Source of the DNA: Kineosporia succinea
GTDB lineage: Bacteria > Actinomycetota > Actinomycetes > Actinomycetales > Kineosporiaceae
Length of the DNA stretch: 64,000 nucleotides
Assembly (NCBI RefSeq): GCF_030811555.1
Contig: NZ_JAUSQZ010000001.1
Span: forward strand, 124,001-188,000
Direction: 5' to 3'
The translations under genes were made by a program, and so were the position numbers. Shown one piece after another: positions 1-8,044 of the stretch (within the stretch, counting starts at the first letter, position 1; every line of letters starts with the position of its first letter). The notes under the pieces were generated by a model that saw only the letters and a program-made list of their open reading frames with translations, had not been told where the DNA came from and searched no databases.

Positions 1-82
1 GGTTGAGCCACACCCCCGTGAGCCCTGCGTCCCGGGCACCCACCGCGTCGAGATCGAAGAGGATCCCGTCGAACGTCGGCAC
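1..82 (-). pseudogene. HAD-superfamily hydrolase stub, internally deleted, runs off the window
   Basis: Reading down from a GTG at 82, with a GGAG ribosome site six bases before it, the frame gives VPTFDGILFDLDA and then at once VGARDAGLTGVWLN. The first part is the N-terminal HAD motif I (hydrophobic stretch then DxD). The second resembles the C-terminal HAD segment (GARxAGxTGVWLN) that normally lies some 150 or more residues later. The simplest reading is a HAD gene that lost its middle in frame. It starts 17 bp after the AlkB stop, so it may be third in that operon. The rest lies outside the window, so an unusual intact protein is not excluded. Confidence 0.45.
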
Positions 83-99
83 GTCGCTCTCCGCCGCCT

Positions 100-777
100 T
101 CAGCCCGGCAGCCCGGTCACGCGCATCGTGATGTTGATGCGGCCCCGCTCGAGCCCGCACCCGTCGGGGGCCGTGCCCGGGTAGATCTTCGGAATCCCGT
201 GATACGCCAGCCGCGACGGGCCACCGAACACGAACAGGTCGCCCGACGCCAGATCGATGTCTTCGTAGGGCCGGCCGCGGTTCTCGGTGTTGCCGAAGCG
301 AAAGCGGCAGGTGTCACCGATCGACAGCGACACCACCGGGGCGAGCGAGGACTCGTCTTTGTCTTGGTGCATGCCCATGCGGGCGTCGTGGTCGTAGTAG
401 TTCACCAGCGCCGTGTCGGGGTGGTAGATCTCGCCGGCGGCGACTCCGGCACCCTCGCCGACCTCGGCGAGCGCCCGCCGACCGAGCCGCACCATCCAGT
501 CGGGGAAGTCGAGCACCCGGTTGCCGTTCACGTCGACCGCCTCGCGCGAGTACGCGTACGGACGCCAGTGCCAGCCCAGGCAGACCGTTTTCACACTCAT
601 TTCGTGCCCGTTGACCACGGCACCCCGGATCGGCACCGGGCCCGCCGCCCACTCCCGGAAACGTGCCGTGATCCACGACTGCTGCCGCAGCGTGAGCCAC
701 CCGGGGACCCAGTGCGCGCCCGGCGCCACCTCGCGCCGCGGACGCTCGAACAGCTCGTCACCGAACAGCGTGCTCAC
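100..777 (-). CDS. alkB: AlkB-type alpha-ketoglutarate/Fe(II) DNA dealkylase
   Basis: Predicted 225-residue oxidative demethylase that repairs N-alkylated bases by Fe(II)/2-oxoglutarate hydroxylation in the cytoplasm. The iron triad is visible as H137-x-D139 (in MHQDKDE) and H193 (AYHGIPK). R213 and R219 in RGRINITMR are the 2-oxoglutarate-binding arginines of the family. The GTG at 777 is chosen because it overlaps the stop of the upstream Ada-domain gene (GTGA), giving translational coupling; the frame stays open further upstream but only as an overlap with that gene. Length matches the AlkB family. Pairing with an Ada zinc-domain protein supports an alkylation-damage role. Confidence 0.9.
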   Translation of the reverse strand: MSTLFGDELFERPRREVAPGAHWVPGWLTLRQQSWITARFREWAAGPVPIRGAVVNGHEMSVKTVCLGWHWRPYAYSREAVDVNGNRVLDFPDWMVRLGRRALAEVGEGAGVAAGEIYHPDTALVNYYDHDARMGMHQDKDESSLAPVVSLSIGDTCRFRFGNTENRGRPYEDIDLASGDLFVFGGPSRLAYHGIPKIYPGTAPDGCGLERGRINITMRVTGLPG

Positions 778-1094
778 GACTGCCCCTCCTCCACAGCCGG
801 CTCCTGACCGGCACCTCGCGGGGCCACCCCCTGGGATTCGCGCCAGGCCCGGTACTTCTCGGGCAGGCAGGCTCCGCACGGCCGGTACCCGGCCCCGATC
901 GCCACGGCCTCGGAGGCGAAGAACACCCGGTGCCTCACGTAGCCGCCCTTCTGCCCCGACCTGCAGTTCGCCACCGCCCGCAACGCCGACGGGCAGTCGA
1001 GCCTCCCGTAGACCTTCAGCCGCCGGTGCCCGCCCAGCAACCCGGGCACCGCTGACCGGTAGAGCCGACCATCGGCACCGAGCAGCGTATACAC
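774..1094 (-). CDS. Ada metal-binding-domain protein (stand-alone)
   Basis: About 106 residues from the GTG at 1094. The sequence has the zinc-knuckle fold of the Ada N-terminal domain: YGRLDCPSA, then FFASEAVAIGAGYRPCGACLPEKY, with the CxxC pair and the aromatic/alanine helix before it. In Ada this domain binds zinc through four cysteines and takes up methyl groups from phosphotriesters. Here no AraC or methyltransferase domain follows, as in the short stand-alone actinobacterial versions. One of the classical first two cysteines is not at the usual spacing (CPSA, next Cys ten residues on), so methyl-acceptor activity is uncertain. First gene of a two-gene unit with alkB. Confidence 0.75.
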   Translation of the reverse strand: MYTLLGADGRLYRSAVPGLLGGHRRLKVYGRLDCPSALRAVANCRSGQKGGYVRHRVFFASEAVAIGAGYRPCGACLPEKYRAWRESQGVAPRGAGQEPAVEEGQS

Positions 1095-1471
1095 CGCCTC
1101 CCCCTCACCCACGGGTTCCCTCCCCCTGACGCCCACCACCCCGTCACCAGGTAAACGCCACCGGCACCCCGATTGTGAGGTCACCCCCCAACCTTTTTCC
1201 GGCGGATCGTGACCGCCCGCAGCAGGCGAGCACCAAGAGGGCGCAAGCAGGTCCCGGGCAGCGCGGTGGCGGTCTTCGAGGCGGCGGAGCGCGGCAACAC
1301 CCGCTATACCCAAACGGCATAGGGGGTGTTGCCACGCTCGGGCCGAAGTCACCTCAGCAGATGCCACCGGGCGTCTCAGGCAACACGAGCAACAGGGGAC
1401 GCGACAGTGGGGTCAGGCGGGCGGCTACAGGGACACCCGGCGAGACCCGCCGGCGAGACGACCGGGGCCCC
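1095..1471. other. Intergenic stretch between the alkylation operon and rpsN
   Basis: No convincing gene was found in these 377 bases on either strand. The only clear structure is the inverted repeat at 1293-1333, annotated separately. The promoter of the Ada/AlkB operon should lie just above 1094 but no clear -10/-35 pair stands out. Confidence 0.5.
1293..1333 (-). terminator. Stem-loop, possible terminator of rpmB-rpsN
   Basis: GGCAACACCC (1293-1302) is perfectly complementary to GGGTGTTGCC (1324-1333), and an inner CTAT/ATAG pair extends the stem. It lies about 140 bases beyond the rpsN stop on the transcribed strand. No T-run is seen, so it could also be a remnant end of an element. Confidence 0.35.
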
Positions 1472-1777
1472 TCACCAGCTCGACTTGGTGACGCCGGGAA
1501 GTTCGCCCCGGTGGGCCATCTCGCGGAAGCGGACCCGGGAGAGGCCGAAACGGCCCAGGTGGCCGCGGGGGCGTCCGTCGACCATGTCGCGGTTGCGCAG
1601 GCGGGTGGGCGAGGCGTTGCGCGGCAGCCGGCGCAGGGCCGCCAGGGCCTCGAGCCGCGCGGCCTCCGGCACGTGCGGGCTGACGCTGACCCGCTTCAGC
1701 TCGAGGCGACGCTCCGCGTGACGGGCGACGATCTCACGGCGTTGCGCGTCCCGGGCGATCTTGCTCTTCTTCGCCAT
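1472..1777 (-). CDS. rpsN: 30S ribosomal protein S14, zinc-independent paralogue
   Basis: 101 residues starting [10 protein letters not shown] and ending PGVTKSSW, a canonical long-type S14. The region that carries two CxxC zinc ribbons in the short type has none ([16 protein letters not shown]), so this is the C-minus form that can replace zinc-binding S14 when zinc is scarce. The ATG overlaps the rpmB stop by one base (TGATG), so the two are translationally coupled. Expected to be controlled by the Zur-like box at 2060-2074. Confidence 0.95.
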   Translation of the reverse strand: MAKKSKIARDAQRREIVARHAERRLELKRVSVSPHVPEAARLEALAALRRLPRNASPTRLRNRDMVDGRPRGHLGRFGLSRVRFREMAHRGELPGVTKSSW

Positions 1778-2013
1778 CAGAGCCTCACCCCGCGGGCGAG
1801 GATCTCGCGCACCACGGCGTCGACACCCCGGCGGTCGACGGTCTTGATGCCCCGGGCGCTGACCGTCAGCGTGACGCTGCGCCCGAGCGAGGGCACCCAG
1901 TAGCGCTTCGACTGGATGTTGGGGTCCCACCTGCGCTTGGTGCGGCGATGGGAGTGGGAGATGGAGTGACCGAAGCCGGGAACGGCCCCCGTCACCATGC
2001 ACACGCGGGACAA
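1777..2013 (-). CDS. rpmB: 50S ribosomal protein L28, zinc-independent paralogue
   Basis: 78 residues with the L28 signature [21 protein letters not shown]. The N-terminus reads SRVCMVTG, where zinc-binding L28 has CxxC (for example CDVCG), so this is the C-minus form. The start is a TTG at 2013 preceded by GGAGGT five bases away. First gene of a leftward two-gene unit with rpsN, divergent from the COG0523 gene. The only cysteine cannot form a zinc site by itself. Confidence 0.95.
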   Translation of the reverse strand: MSRVCMVTGAVPGFGHSISHSHRRTKRRWDPNIQSKRYWVPSLGRSVTLTVSARGIKTVDRRGVDAVVREILARGVRL

Positions 2014-2059
2014 GATCTACCTCCAGAACCGGGAATGAATCAGCCTCAGGCTAGCTTAT

Positions 2060-2074
2060 TGAAAACGATTCTCA
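2060..2074. promoter_or_regulatory. Zur-type operator between rpmB and the COG0523 gene
   Basis: TGAAAACGATTCTCA, set in the wider imperfect palindrome TTGAAAAC/ATTCTCAA, resembles the actinobacterial Zur box. It lies between divergent zinc-sparing genes. On the right side it overlaps the -35 region of a likely leaderless promoter: TAAGGT at 2082-2087, six bases before the ATG at 2094. Zinc-loaded Zur bound here would repress both directions. Confidence 0.8.
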
Positions 2075-2093
2075 ATCTGCCTAAGGTGTCCGC

Positions 2094-3188
2094 ATGCCCG
2101 ACGTCCCCGTCCTGACCGTCACCTCGATCGACCCGGTCCTGCGTGACAGTGCCATCGCCGCCCTGCTTCTCGACCTGCCCGACGCCGTGGCCGTACGTCA
2201 CGACATCACACCGGACGGGTACCTGCACCGCGTCGTCCACGACTGGAGCGGGGTCCGGGACCGCCACACCCAGCCCCTGGATCACGGCTGCCTGTCGTGC
2301 GCCCTGCGCGCCGACCTGCTCCCGGTGCTCCGCGGCCTGATCGGTTCCCCGCGGCAGCCCGCGCAGATCGTGGTCGGCCTGCCGGTCAGCGGCGAGCCGC
2401 ACCCCCTGGTGCACGCGCTCCAGCCCTGGCCGGGCGCGGGCCTGGTGCCCGGGGCCCGGGCCGCGGCGGTGATCGCGACCGCCTCCCCCGCCGCCCTGAC
2501 CGACGACCTGTTCGGCGACGACCTGCTCGCCGAGCGCGGTCTCGAGCTGAACCCCGACGACCGCCGCTCGGTGGGCGAGGCCCTGGCCACGCAGCTCGAG
2601 TACGCGGACGCCGTCCTGTTCGACGCCCCCGCGGGCCGACGCGAGCACGACCTGCTCGACCACCTGACCGGACACCGAAGGCCAAGAAGCGTCATCACGG
2701 AGGTGGACACGACCGGTCTTGTCGCCGTCCACCGTTCACCCGACGACCCGAGAGGTGACCTGACCCGCCTGCCCGACACCCACCCAGCCGACACCCGTGA
2801 GGTCTGGTCGATCGACCTGCACTCGCACAAGCCCTTTCATCCCGAACGCCTGCACGCCGAGCTGGAGGCGCTGGGCGACGGGCCGATCCGGGCGCGAGGC
2901 ACGTTCTGGCTGCCGGGCCGTCCCTCGGTCGTGGGCGTCTGGGACGGCGCGGGGGGCCAGCTCAGCATCGGCGCCGCCGGGAACTGGCCCGGCGAGGTGC
3001 GTTCCACCCGTCTGCGGGTCACCGGCATCGGCCCGCAGCGTGAGTCGGTCGGCCGGGCGTTCCACCGGGCCCTGATGACCGACCGCGAGATGGAAGGAGG
3101 CCTCGAGCGCTGGGACGGCCTCGACGACGGATTCGGCCCCTGGCTCGGCGACGAGGACGAGGCCGGCATCGACGACCTCAGCGCCTGA
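2094..3188 (+). CDS. COG0523/CobW-type putative metallochaperone, degenerate GTPase
   Basis: 364 residues. The COG0523 metal motif is present as GCLSCALR (CxxC) near residue 64, and the last 150 residues fit a CobW C-terminal domain. The N-terminus ([16 protein letters not shown]) lacks the GxxGxGK(S/T) Walker A loop expected of the family, so GTP hydrolysis is doubtful. Similar P-loop-less versions occur beside zinc-sparing ribosomal genes in actinomycetes. The inferred role is zinc delivery or storage during starvation. It heads the rightward Zur unit with rpmJ and rpmE following (52 bp gap). Confidence 0.85.
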   Translation: MPDVPVLTVTSIDPVLRDSAIAALLLDLPDAVAVRHDITPDGYLHRVVHDWSGVRDRHTQPLDHGCLSCALRADLLPVLRGLIGSPRQPAQIVVGLPVSGEPHPLVHALQPWPGAGLVPGARAAAVIATASPAALTDDLFGDDLLAERGLELNPDDRRSVGEALATQLEYADAVLFDAPAGRREHDLLDHLTGHRRPRSVITEVDTTGLVAVHRSPDDPRGDLTRLPDTHPADTREVWSIDLHSHKPFHPERLHAELEALGDGPIRARGTFWLPGRPSVVGVWDGAGGQLSIGAAGNWPGEVRSTRLRVTGIGPQRESVGRAFHRALMTDREMEGGLERWDGLDDGFGPWLGDEDEAGIDDLSA

Positions 3189-3240
3189 GCGGGCCGGTCC
3201 TGCACACACCCAAGCCCCCGTCCCCGATGAGGAGAAGGTC

Positions 3241-3363
3241 ATGAAGGTCCGCGCGTCCCTGAAATCCCTGAAGGACAAGCCCGGTTCGATCGTCGTACGA
3301 CGCCGCGGCAAGGTCTTCGTCATCAACAAGAAGAACCCTCGATGGAAAGGACGGCAGGGCTGA
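3241..3363 (+). CDS. rpmJ: 50S ribosomal protein L36, zinc-independent paralogue
   Basis: 40 residues, [15 protein letters not shown]...[14 protein letters not shown]. The family normally carries three cysteines and a histidine as a zinc site; this copy has no cysteine at all. A GAGGAGAAGG ribosome site lies just before the ATG. Its stop overlaps the start of the L31 gene (TGATG). Too short for many gene callers. Confidence 0.95.
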   Translation: MKVRASLKSLKDKPGSIVVRRRGKVFVINKKNPRWKGRQG

Positions 3364-3608
3364 TGAAACCCGGCATCCACCCCGAGTACCGCCCGGTCGT
3401 GTTCCGCGACCGCAGTGCCGGCACCGCGTTCCTCACCCGGTCCACCGCGTCCCCCAGGGCCACGGTCACCTGGGAGGACGGCAACGAGTACCCGGTCGTC
3501 GACGTGGAGATCTCGAGCGCGAGCCACCCGTTCTGGACCGGCCGCGCCCGCACCGCCGACACCGAGGGCCGCATCGCCCGCTTCGAGAGGCGTTACGGCA
3601 AGCAGTAA
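3363..3608 (+). CDS. rpmE2: 50S ribosomal protein L31 type B, zinc-independent
   Basis: 81 residues beginning [16 protein letters not shown] and ending [10 protein letters not shown], typical of type B L31 (YkgM/RpmE2), which lacks the CxxC site of type A L31. The ATG at 3363 is chosen because it overlaps the L36 stop by one base; a start further upstream would overlap L36 in another frame. In other bacteria type B L31 replaces L31 on ribosomes under zinc limitation. Last gene of the rightward Zur unit, followed by a strong hairpin. Confidence 0.95.
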   Translation: MKPGIHPEYRPVVFRDRSAGTAFLTRSTASPRATVTWEDGNEYPVVDVEISSASHPFWTGRARTADTEGRIARFERRYGKQ

Positions 3609-3617
3609 GCCGATGGT

Positions 3618-3644
3618 GGACGCGCCGGTGAGTCCGGCGCGTCC
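3618..3644 (+). terminator. Terminator hairpin after rpmE2
   Basis: Perfect 11-bp stem GGACGCGCCGG/CCGGCGCGTCC around a five-base loop, ten bases beyond the L31 stop. A second, longer GC hairpin (3676-3711) lies inside the end of the convergent yibE/F frame and may act for both directions. Confidence 0.65.
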
Positions 3645-3665
3645 GTCGCCTTCCGGCCGGTCACG

Positions 3666-5267
3666 TCAGTGAGACCTCCGGGCGCCGCCGTCCCGACGGC
3701 GGCGCCCGGAGCGGTCCCGGCGAAGCTCACCGGTGACCGGGGAGGCGGAACGGTCGTACGGGGCCTGGTCGTACGGGGCCTGGTCGTACGGGGCGGCGCT
3801 GTCAGCGCCATCGCCGACCTGGGCCTCGGCACGCGGCTGGGAACGGCCGTCCCGCCGGTCGCGCGACGACGCCACGACGACCGCGGCCACGCCGGTGGTG
3901 AGCGGGATCGACAGGATGAGCCCGATCGAGCCGACCAGGGTGCGGACGATCTCCTCGGCGATCTGCCCACTGGTGAGCACCTGTCCCAGCGGCTGGTGGT
4001 ACAGGTCGATGAGGATCAGCGTGGGCAGCGCCGCACCGGCGTAGGCGAAGGCGATCGTGTAGACGGTGGACGCCAGGTGGTCTCGCCCGACCCGCATCCC
4101 GCTGACGAACAGCTGGCGGACTCCGAGGTCAGGGGCGTGGGCCCGCACTTCCCAGACCGCGGAGGCCTGGGTGATCGTGACGTCGTTGAGCACACCGAGC
4201 CCGGCCACGATGATCCCGCAGAGGATGACGCCGGACAGGTCCGACTGCCCCGTCAGCTGGGCCAGGGTGTAGTTCTCCTCGGAGCTGAGGCCGTTGAGGT
4301 GCCCGATCCGCGACGCCCAGTCCGCGAGCCCGGCGGTCAGCGCCAGGCCGAAGATGGTGCCCAGGAGAGCGGTCGTCGTCTTGGCGGAGACCCCGTGGGC
4401 CAGGTACAGCACCACCGTCATCACCGCGATCGACCCGATCAGGGCCACCGCGACCGGGTTCTCACCGAGCCTCAGCGCCGGCAGCATGAACTTGACCACG
4501 GCCAGATAGCTCAGCGCCAGCCCGACCATCGCCGCCAGCCCCCGCAGCCGGCCGACCGCCACCACCAGCACCGCGAAGCCCACCGCCAGCAGGGTCAGCG
4601 GGAAGCCACGGGAGAAGTCGATCCAGGCGTAGACCGTTCCGTCGGGCAGGGCGTCGGGCGGGTCCGAGGCGGCAGCACCGCCGGCCGGGTCGTCGCCGGA
4701 GGCAGCCCTGTCATCAGAGGCAGCCGAGGCAGCGTCGTCGCTCGAGGCAGCGTCGTCGCTCGAGGCAGCGTCGTCGCTCGAGGCAGCGTCGTCGCTCGAG
4801 GTGCCCGCGCCCGAGTCGGTGCCCGTGCTTCCCGGGTCCGTGAGCGCCTCGCCCGGGTACCGGGCCACGCGGATGGTGTCGCCCGGGCTGATGCCGGCCC
4901 GGTAGACCTGGGGCGGGACCTGCACGGTGAGCGCCTCGCCCTGGTCGGGTCCCGAGTCGATGCGCACCGCCGCCGAGGCGCACAGGGCGGTCAGAGGGAT
5001 GGAGCCGTCGGGGAGCCGGTCGCTCGACGAGCTCTCGCACTCCGACGCCGAGGTCGACGTCACGGTCGCGCCGTACACGTCTTCCGACACGTCACCGAGC
5101 GTCGACACCTGCCGCGCGACCGGCGGCGTCCCGCTCGGCCACAGCATCACCATGCCCACGACCGTCGCCACGAGCAGAGGCACCAGGACGGCCAGCAGCC
5201 AGATGAGCGCGCGGCGCCCGATCGTGAAGTCGTCGCTCCCGGCACCGTGCGAATGATGGGAGCCCAT
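3666..5267 (-). CDS. YibE/F-family polytopic membrane protein
   Basis: 533 residues from the ATG at 5267. One N-terminal transmembrane helix is followed by an extracytoplasmic domain, a low-complexity linker of repeated SSDDAA, then seven or so further helices typical of YibE/F (GLAAMVGLALSYLAVVKFMLPAL onward). A tyrosine-rich tail has repeated APYDQ units. YibE/F function is unknown; some members are linked to metal homeostasis. The start at 5267 is preferred over a GTG at 5297 because a Zur-like box (5282-5296) sits directly upstream. His-rich SHHSHG near the N-terminus would fit metal binding. Confidence 0.85.
   Translation of the reverse strand: MGSHHSHGAGSDDFTIGRRALIWLLAVLVPLLVATVVGMVMLWPSGTPPVARQVSTLGDVSEDVYGATVTSTSASECESSSSDRLPDGSIPLTALCASAAVRIDSGPDQGEALTVQVPPQVYRAGISPGDTIRVARYPGEALTDPGSTGTDSGAGTSSDDAASSDDAASSDDAASSDDAASAASDDRAASGDDPAGGAAASDPPDALPDGTVYAWIDFSRGFPLTLLAVGFAVLVVAVGRLRGLAAMVGLALSYLAVVKFMLPALRLGENPVAVALIGSIAVMTVVLYLAHGVSAKTTTALLGTIFGLALTAGLADWASRIGHLNGLSSEENYTLAQLTGQSDLSGVILCGIIVAGLGVLNDVTITQASAVWEVRAHAPDLGVRQLFVSGMRVGRDHLASTVYTIAFAYAGAALPTLILIDLYHQPLGQVLTSGQIAEEIVRTLVGSIGLILSIPLTTGVAAVVVASSRDRRDGRSQPRAEAQVGDGADSAAPYDQAPYDQAPYDRSASPVTGELRRDRSGRRRRDGGARRSH
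4729..4800 (-). repeat. Four 18-bp tandem repeats inside the YibE/F gene
   Basis: Four exact copies of GCAGCGTCGTCGCTCGAG on the + strand encode repeated SSDDAA in the extracytoplasmic linker. The 18-bp unit keeps frame, so copy number can vary without breaking the gene. Confidence 0.85.
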
Positions 5268-5281
5268 GGACGCGAAGGTAA

Positions 5282-5296
5282 TGAGAATGCTTTTCA
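5282..5296 (-). promoter_or_regulatory. Second Zur-like operator, upstream of YibE/F
   Basis: On the minus strand the sequence reads TGAAAAGCATTCTCA, identical at 13 of 15 positions to the box at 2060-2074. It ends 14 bases before the ATG at 5267, where it would cover the promoter of a short-leader or leaderless transcript. This arrangement is the same as at the COG0523 gene. Confidence 0.65.
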
Positions 5297-5384
5297 CTGT
5301 CCACCCGGCCCCCGTCCGACGCCGGAGACCGGCCGGGATCAGGCCCCGGGAAGACCTGCCGCACAGCGAGAATCAGCGGGTGAC

Positions 5385-5642
5385 CTACACGGCCGCGGGC
5401 TCGGCCGACGGTGCCGGTCCCGGCTCGACGTCGGCAAGCGACGAGCAGGCCACGACCCACTCCCCCACGGTCTTGCGATGCTCCCCACCCCGCCAGCCGC
5501 ACTCCGGGCACTTCGGCCCCATCAGCGAGGTCAGATCCTCGTCGGACAGGGCAGGGATCGGGGCGCCGGGCATCATCCGAGCACCATGACACCAATCGGT
5601 GTCACAAACCGCCGACCGGACGTCACCCGGAGCGAGATTCAT
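5385..5642 (-). CDS. Small hypothetical protein with one CPxCGW zinc-ribbon half
   Basis: Up to 85 residues; a more likely start is one of the two adjacent ATGs at 5576/5573, giving about 63 residues. The only motif is GPKCPECGWRGG, half of a zinc ribbon, followed by VGEWVVACSS. Codon bias is normal for this genome. No family recognised. It lies between the YibE/F gene and the sugar-transport operon, on the strand opposite the latter. Confidence 0.4.
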   Translation of the reverse strand: MNLAPGDVRSAVCDTDWCHGARMMPGAPIPALSDEDLTSLMGPKCPECGWRGGEHRKTVGEWVVACSSLADVEPGPAPSAEPAAV

Positions 5643-5705
5643 CCGAAGGGACGACCACGACCGTTCGTCGCCAGACTTGTCACGTCTGTCGCTTTCGGCG
5701 CAGGT

Positions 5706-5731
5706 TTACCGCTAATTTCCTTTACCGGTAA
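5706..5731. promoter_or_regulatory. Tandem LacI-type operators before the alpha-xyloside operon
   Basis: TTACCGGTAA at 5722-5731 is a perfect palindrome, and TTACCGCTAA at 5706-5715 is the same with one mismatch, 16 bp upstream. Short palindromes centred on CG are typical LacI-family operators. The pair lies about 100 bp before the binding-protein start, and a LacI-type gene closes the locus (11261-12325), so it is the likely ligand. Confidence 0.55.
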
Positions 5732-5828
5732 TCCTGCGGAAAGCGCAGGCCAGGCATCGGAGTGGATGCCCCCACTCCCGCATCCGGGATCGCCGCGATC
5801 ACCGGGGGAACTACAAGGAGGTAGTGCC

Positions 5829-7151
5829 GTGGGACAACGACGCATCGTCACCGGCAGCGCACTGGCGCTCACCGCGACCCTGCTCCTCGCCGCCTGCAGC
5901 GGGGGCAGCGACTCCGCCGGGAGCAGCGAGGACATCGACACCGCCCCCAAGGGCGACGGCCAGACGCTGACCATCTGGACGTACGAGAGCGCGGACAGCG
6001 CCATGGGCATCGCCTGGGACAAGGCGATGGAGAAGTTCACCGCCGAGACCGGCGCCAAGGTCGACTTCCAGCTCAAGAGCTTCGAGCAGATCAACCAGAG
6101 CGCCAGCCAGGTGCTCAACTCCGACTCCGCGCCCGACGTGATGGAGTACAACAAGGGCAACGCCACCAGCGGCCTGCTCTCCAGCCAGGGCCTGCTCACC
6201 GACATCGGCCCGGCCGTGGAGGCCTACGGCTGGGGCGACAAGCTCAGCTCCACCCTGCAGACCACGGCGAAGTACAGCGACGCCGGCGTGATGGGCACCG
6301 GCAACTGGTACGGCATCCCCAACTACGGCGAGTACGTCCAGGTCTACTACAACAAGGACCTTTTCGAGAAGTACGACCTCGAGGTGCCGACCACCCTCGA
6401 CGAGTTCACCACCGTCCTGCAGAAGTTCAAGGACGAGGGCATCACCCCGCTGTCCGAGTCGGCCTCGGAGTACCCGCTCGGCCAGCTCATCTACCAGCTC
6501 GCCCTGCTCAACGCCGACCGCCAGTGGGTCACCGACTACCAGACCTACACCGCCCCGGCCGATTTCCACGACGCGAACTGGACCGCCGCGGCCACCACCG
6601 TCAAGGAGTGGGTGGACAAGGGCTACATCTCCAAGAACGCGACCGGTATCAAGGCCCAGGACGCCGGTGACGCCTTCACCGCCGGCACCAACCCGATCTT
6701 CTTCTCCGGCAGCTGGTGGCACGGCACCTTCGAGAAGGACGCGAAGTTCGACTGGGGCACGTTCCTTTTCCCGGGCGCCACGATGTCGCCCGGCTCGTCG
6801 GGCAACCTCTGGGTGGTGCCGGAGAAGTCGGACGCCAAGGACCTCGCCTACAAGTTCATCGACATCACCATGTCGCCCGAGATCCAGAACCTCCTGGGCA
6901 ACAACGGCGGGGTGCCGGTGGCGGCCGAGGACGACGCGATCACCGACGAGAAGTCCAAGGAACTCATCACCAACTTCAACAAGCTCAGCGAGCAGGACGG
7001 CCTGGCCTTCTACCCGGACTGGCCCGCCCCCAGCTTCTACGCCGACCTGAACTCCAGCCTCCAGGAACTCGTGAACGGCACGAAAACCGTTGACCAGGTC
7101 CTGGACCAGATGCAGGCCGACTACGACAAGGGCACCGAGGAGTACAAGTAG
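5829..7151 (+). CDS. Sugar ABC transporter, substrate-binding lipoprotein
   Basis: 440 residues. The GTG at 5829 follows AAGGAGG at 5815-5821. A lipoprotein signal peptide ends in the lipobox LLAAC, so the mature protein is lipid-anchored. The remainder fits family 1 (maltose/oligosaccharide) extracellular binding proteins: QTLTIWTYES at the start of the mature part, then FEQINQSASQ and the C-terminal NSSLQELVNGTKTVDQVL. It would capture an oligosaccharide, probably a xyloside given the GH31 enzyme downstream. Overlaps the next gene by one base. Confidence 0.93.
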   Translation: MGQRRIVTGSALALTATLLLAACSGGSDSAGSSEDIDTAPKGDGQTLTIWTYESADSAMGIAWDKAMEKFTAETGAKVDFQLKSFEQINQSASQVLNSDSAPDVMEYNKGNATSGLLSSQGLLTDIGPAVEAYGWGDKLSSTLQTTAKYSDAGVMGTGNWYGIPNYGEYVQVYYNKDLFEKYDLEVPTTLDEFTTVLQKFKDEGITPLSESASEYPLGQLIYQLALLNADRQWVTDYQTYTAPADFHDANWTAAATTVKEWVDKGYISKNATGIKAQDAGDAFTAGTNPIFFSGSWWHGTFEKDAKFDWGTFLFPGATMSPGSSGNLWVVPEKSDAKDLAYKFIDITMSPEIQNLLGNNGGVPVAAEDDAITDEKSKELITNFNKLSEQDGLAFYPDWPAPSFYADLNSSLQELVNGTKTVDQVLDQMQADYDKGTEEYK

Positions 7152-8044
7152 TGACCTGGGAGAGCCGTAAGGGCTACTGGCTCTACCTGATTCCCGGCGC
7201 GCTGCTGCTCACCGTCATCATCGTGGTGCCGCTGGGGTGGAACGTCTACCTCAGCTTCACCAAGTACCGGGGCATCAAGCCGCCGACCTGGATCGGGCTG
7301 GAGAACTGGCAGAAGCTGTTCCAGGACGAGGAGTTCTGGGCGTCGTTCCAGCACAGCATCGCCATGGTCGTGGCCATGGTGGTGCTGCCCACCCTGATCG
7401 GGCTGGTGCTCGCCTCGCTGCTGTTCGACCTGGTCGGCCGCCGCTTCGGCGGGAAGGTGGTGGGCCTGCTGCGCGCGGTCTACTACCTCCCCCAGATCCT
7501 CCCGATCGCGATCGCCGCGATCGTGGTCGGGTGGATCCTGCGGCCCGACGACGGCGCGCTCAACGAGGTGCTGACGGCGATCGGCCTCGGCGGCCACAAC
7601 TGGCTCGGCAGCCCGGACACCGCCCTGCTCTCGGTCGGCGCCGTGCTGGTCTGGATCCAGATCGGTTATCCGGTAGTTGTTTTCATGTCCGCCCTGCAGC
7701 GCATCGACCCGCAGCTGTACGAGGCGGCCGAGCTCGACGGGGCCAACTGGTGGCAGCGCTTCCGGGCCATCACCCTGAGCGGCATCCGCCCGGAGATCTT
7801 CGTGGTGGTGCTGACCTGCACGGTGGCCGCGCTGAAGGTGTTCGGCCCGGTCTACGCCCTCACCCGCGGCGGCCCGGGCAGTTCCACGATCGTGCCGAGC
7901 TACTACTCCTACACCGAGTTCTTCACCGCCCAGCAGGTCGGGTACGGCGCCACCATCGCCACGGCCCTCACCGTGGTCGTGCTGGTCGTCGCGATCTTCT
8001 TCGTGCGCGCCCAGTTCCGCCTGGCCGACGAGGAGGAACGATGA
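7151..8044 (+). CDS. Sugar ABC transporter permease (MalF type)
   Basis: 297 residues with six predicted membrane helices. The coupling EAA loop is visible as EAAELDGANWWQRFRAI near residue 195, where the ATPase docks. The GTG start overlaps the stop of the binding-protein gene. No ATPase gene is in this operon, so a shared MsiK-like ATPase elsewhere is likely, as is common for actinomycete sugar importers. Confidence 0.93.
   Translation: MTWESRKGYWLYLIPGALLLTVIIVVPLGWNVYLSFTKYRGIKPPTWIGLENWQKLFQDEEFWASFQHSIAMVVAMVVLPTLIGLVLASLLFDLVGRRFGGKVVGLLRAVYYLPQILPIAIAAIVVGWILRPDDGALNEVLTAIGLGGHNWLGSPDTALLSVGAVLVWIQIGYPVVVFMSALQRIDPQLYEAAELDGANWWQRFRAITLSGIRPEIFVVVLTCTVAALKVFGPVYALTRGGPGSSTIVPSYYSYTEFFTAQQVGYGATIATALTVVVLVVAIFFVRAQFRLADEEER

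Noticed and set aside
3676-3711. Very stable hairpin as an independent terminator
   Set aside because: It lies inside the coding end of the YibE/F gene, so its role is ambiguous; only the hairpin at 3618-3644 is listed as a terminator.
3669-5828. Very long plus-strand open frame running across the YibE/F gene into the sugar-binding protein
   Set aside because: It is the GC-rich antisense of the YibE/F gene plus intergenic DNA; its product is Arg/Gly/His-rich nonsense. Only the part from 5829 on is a real protein.
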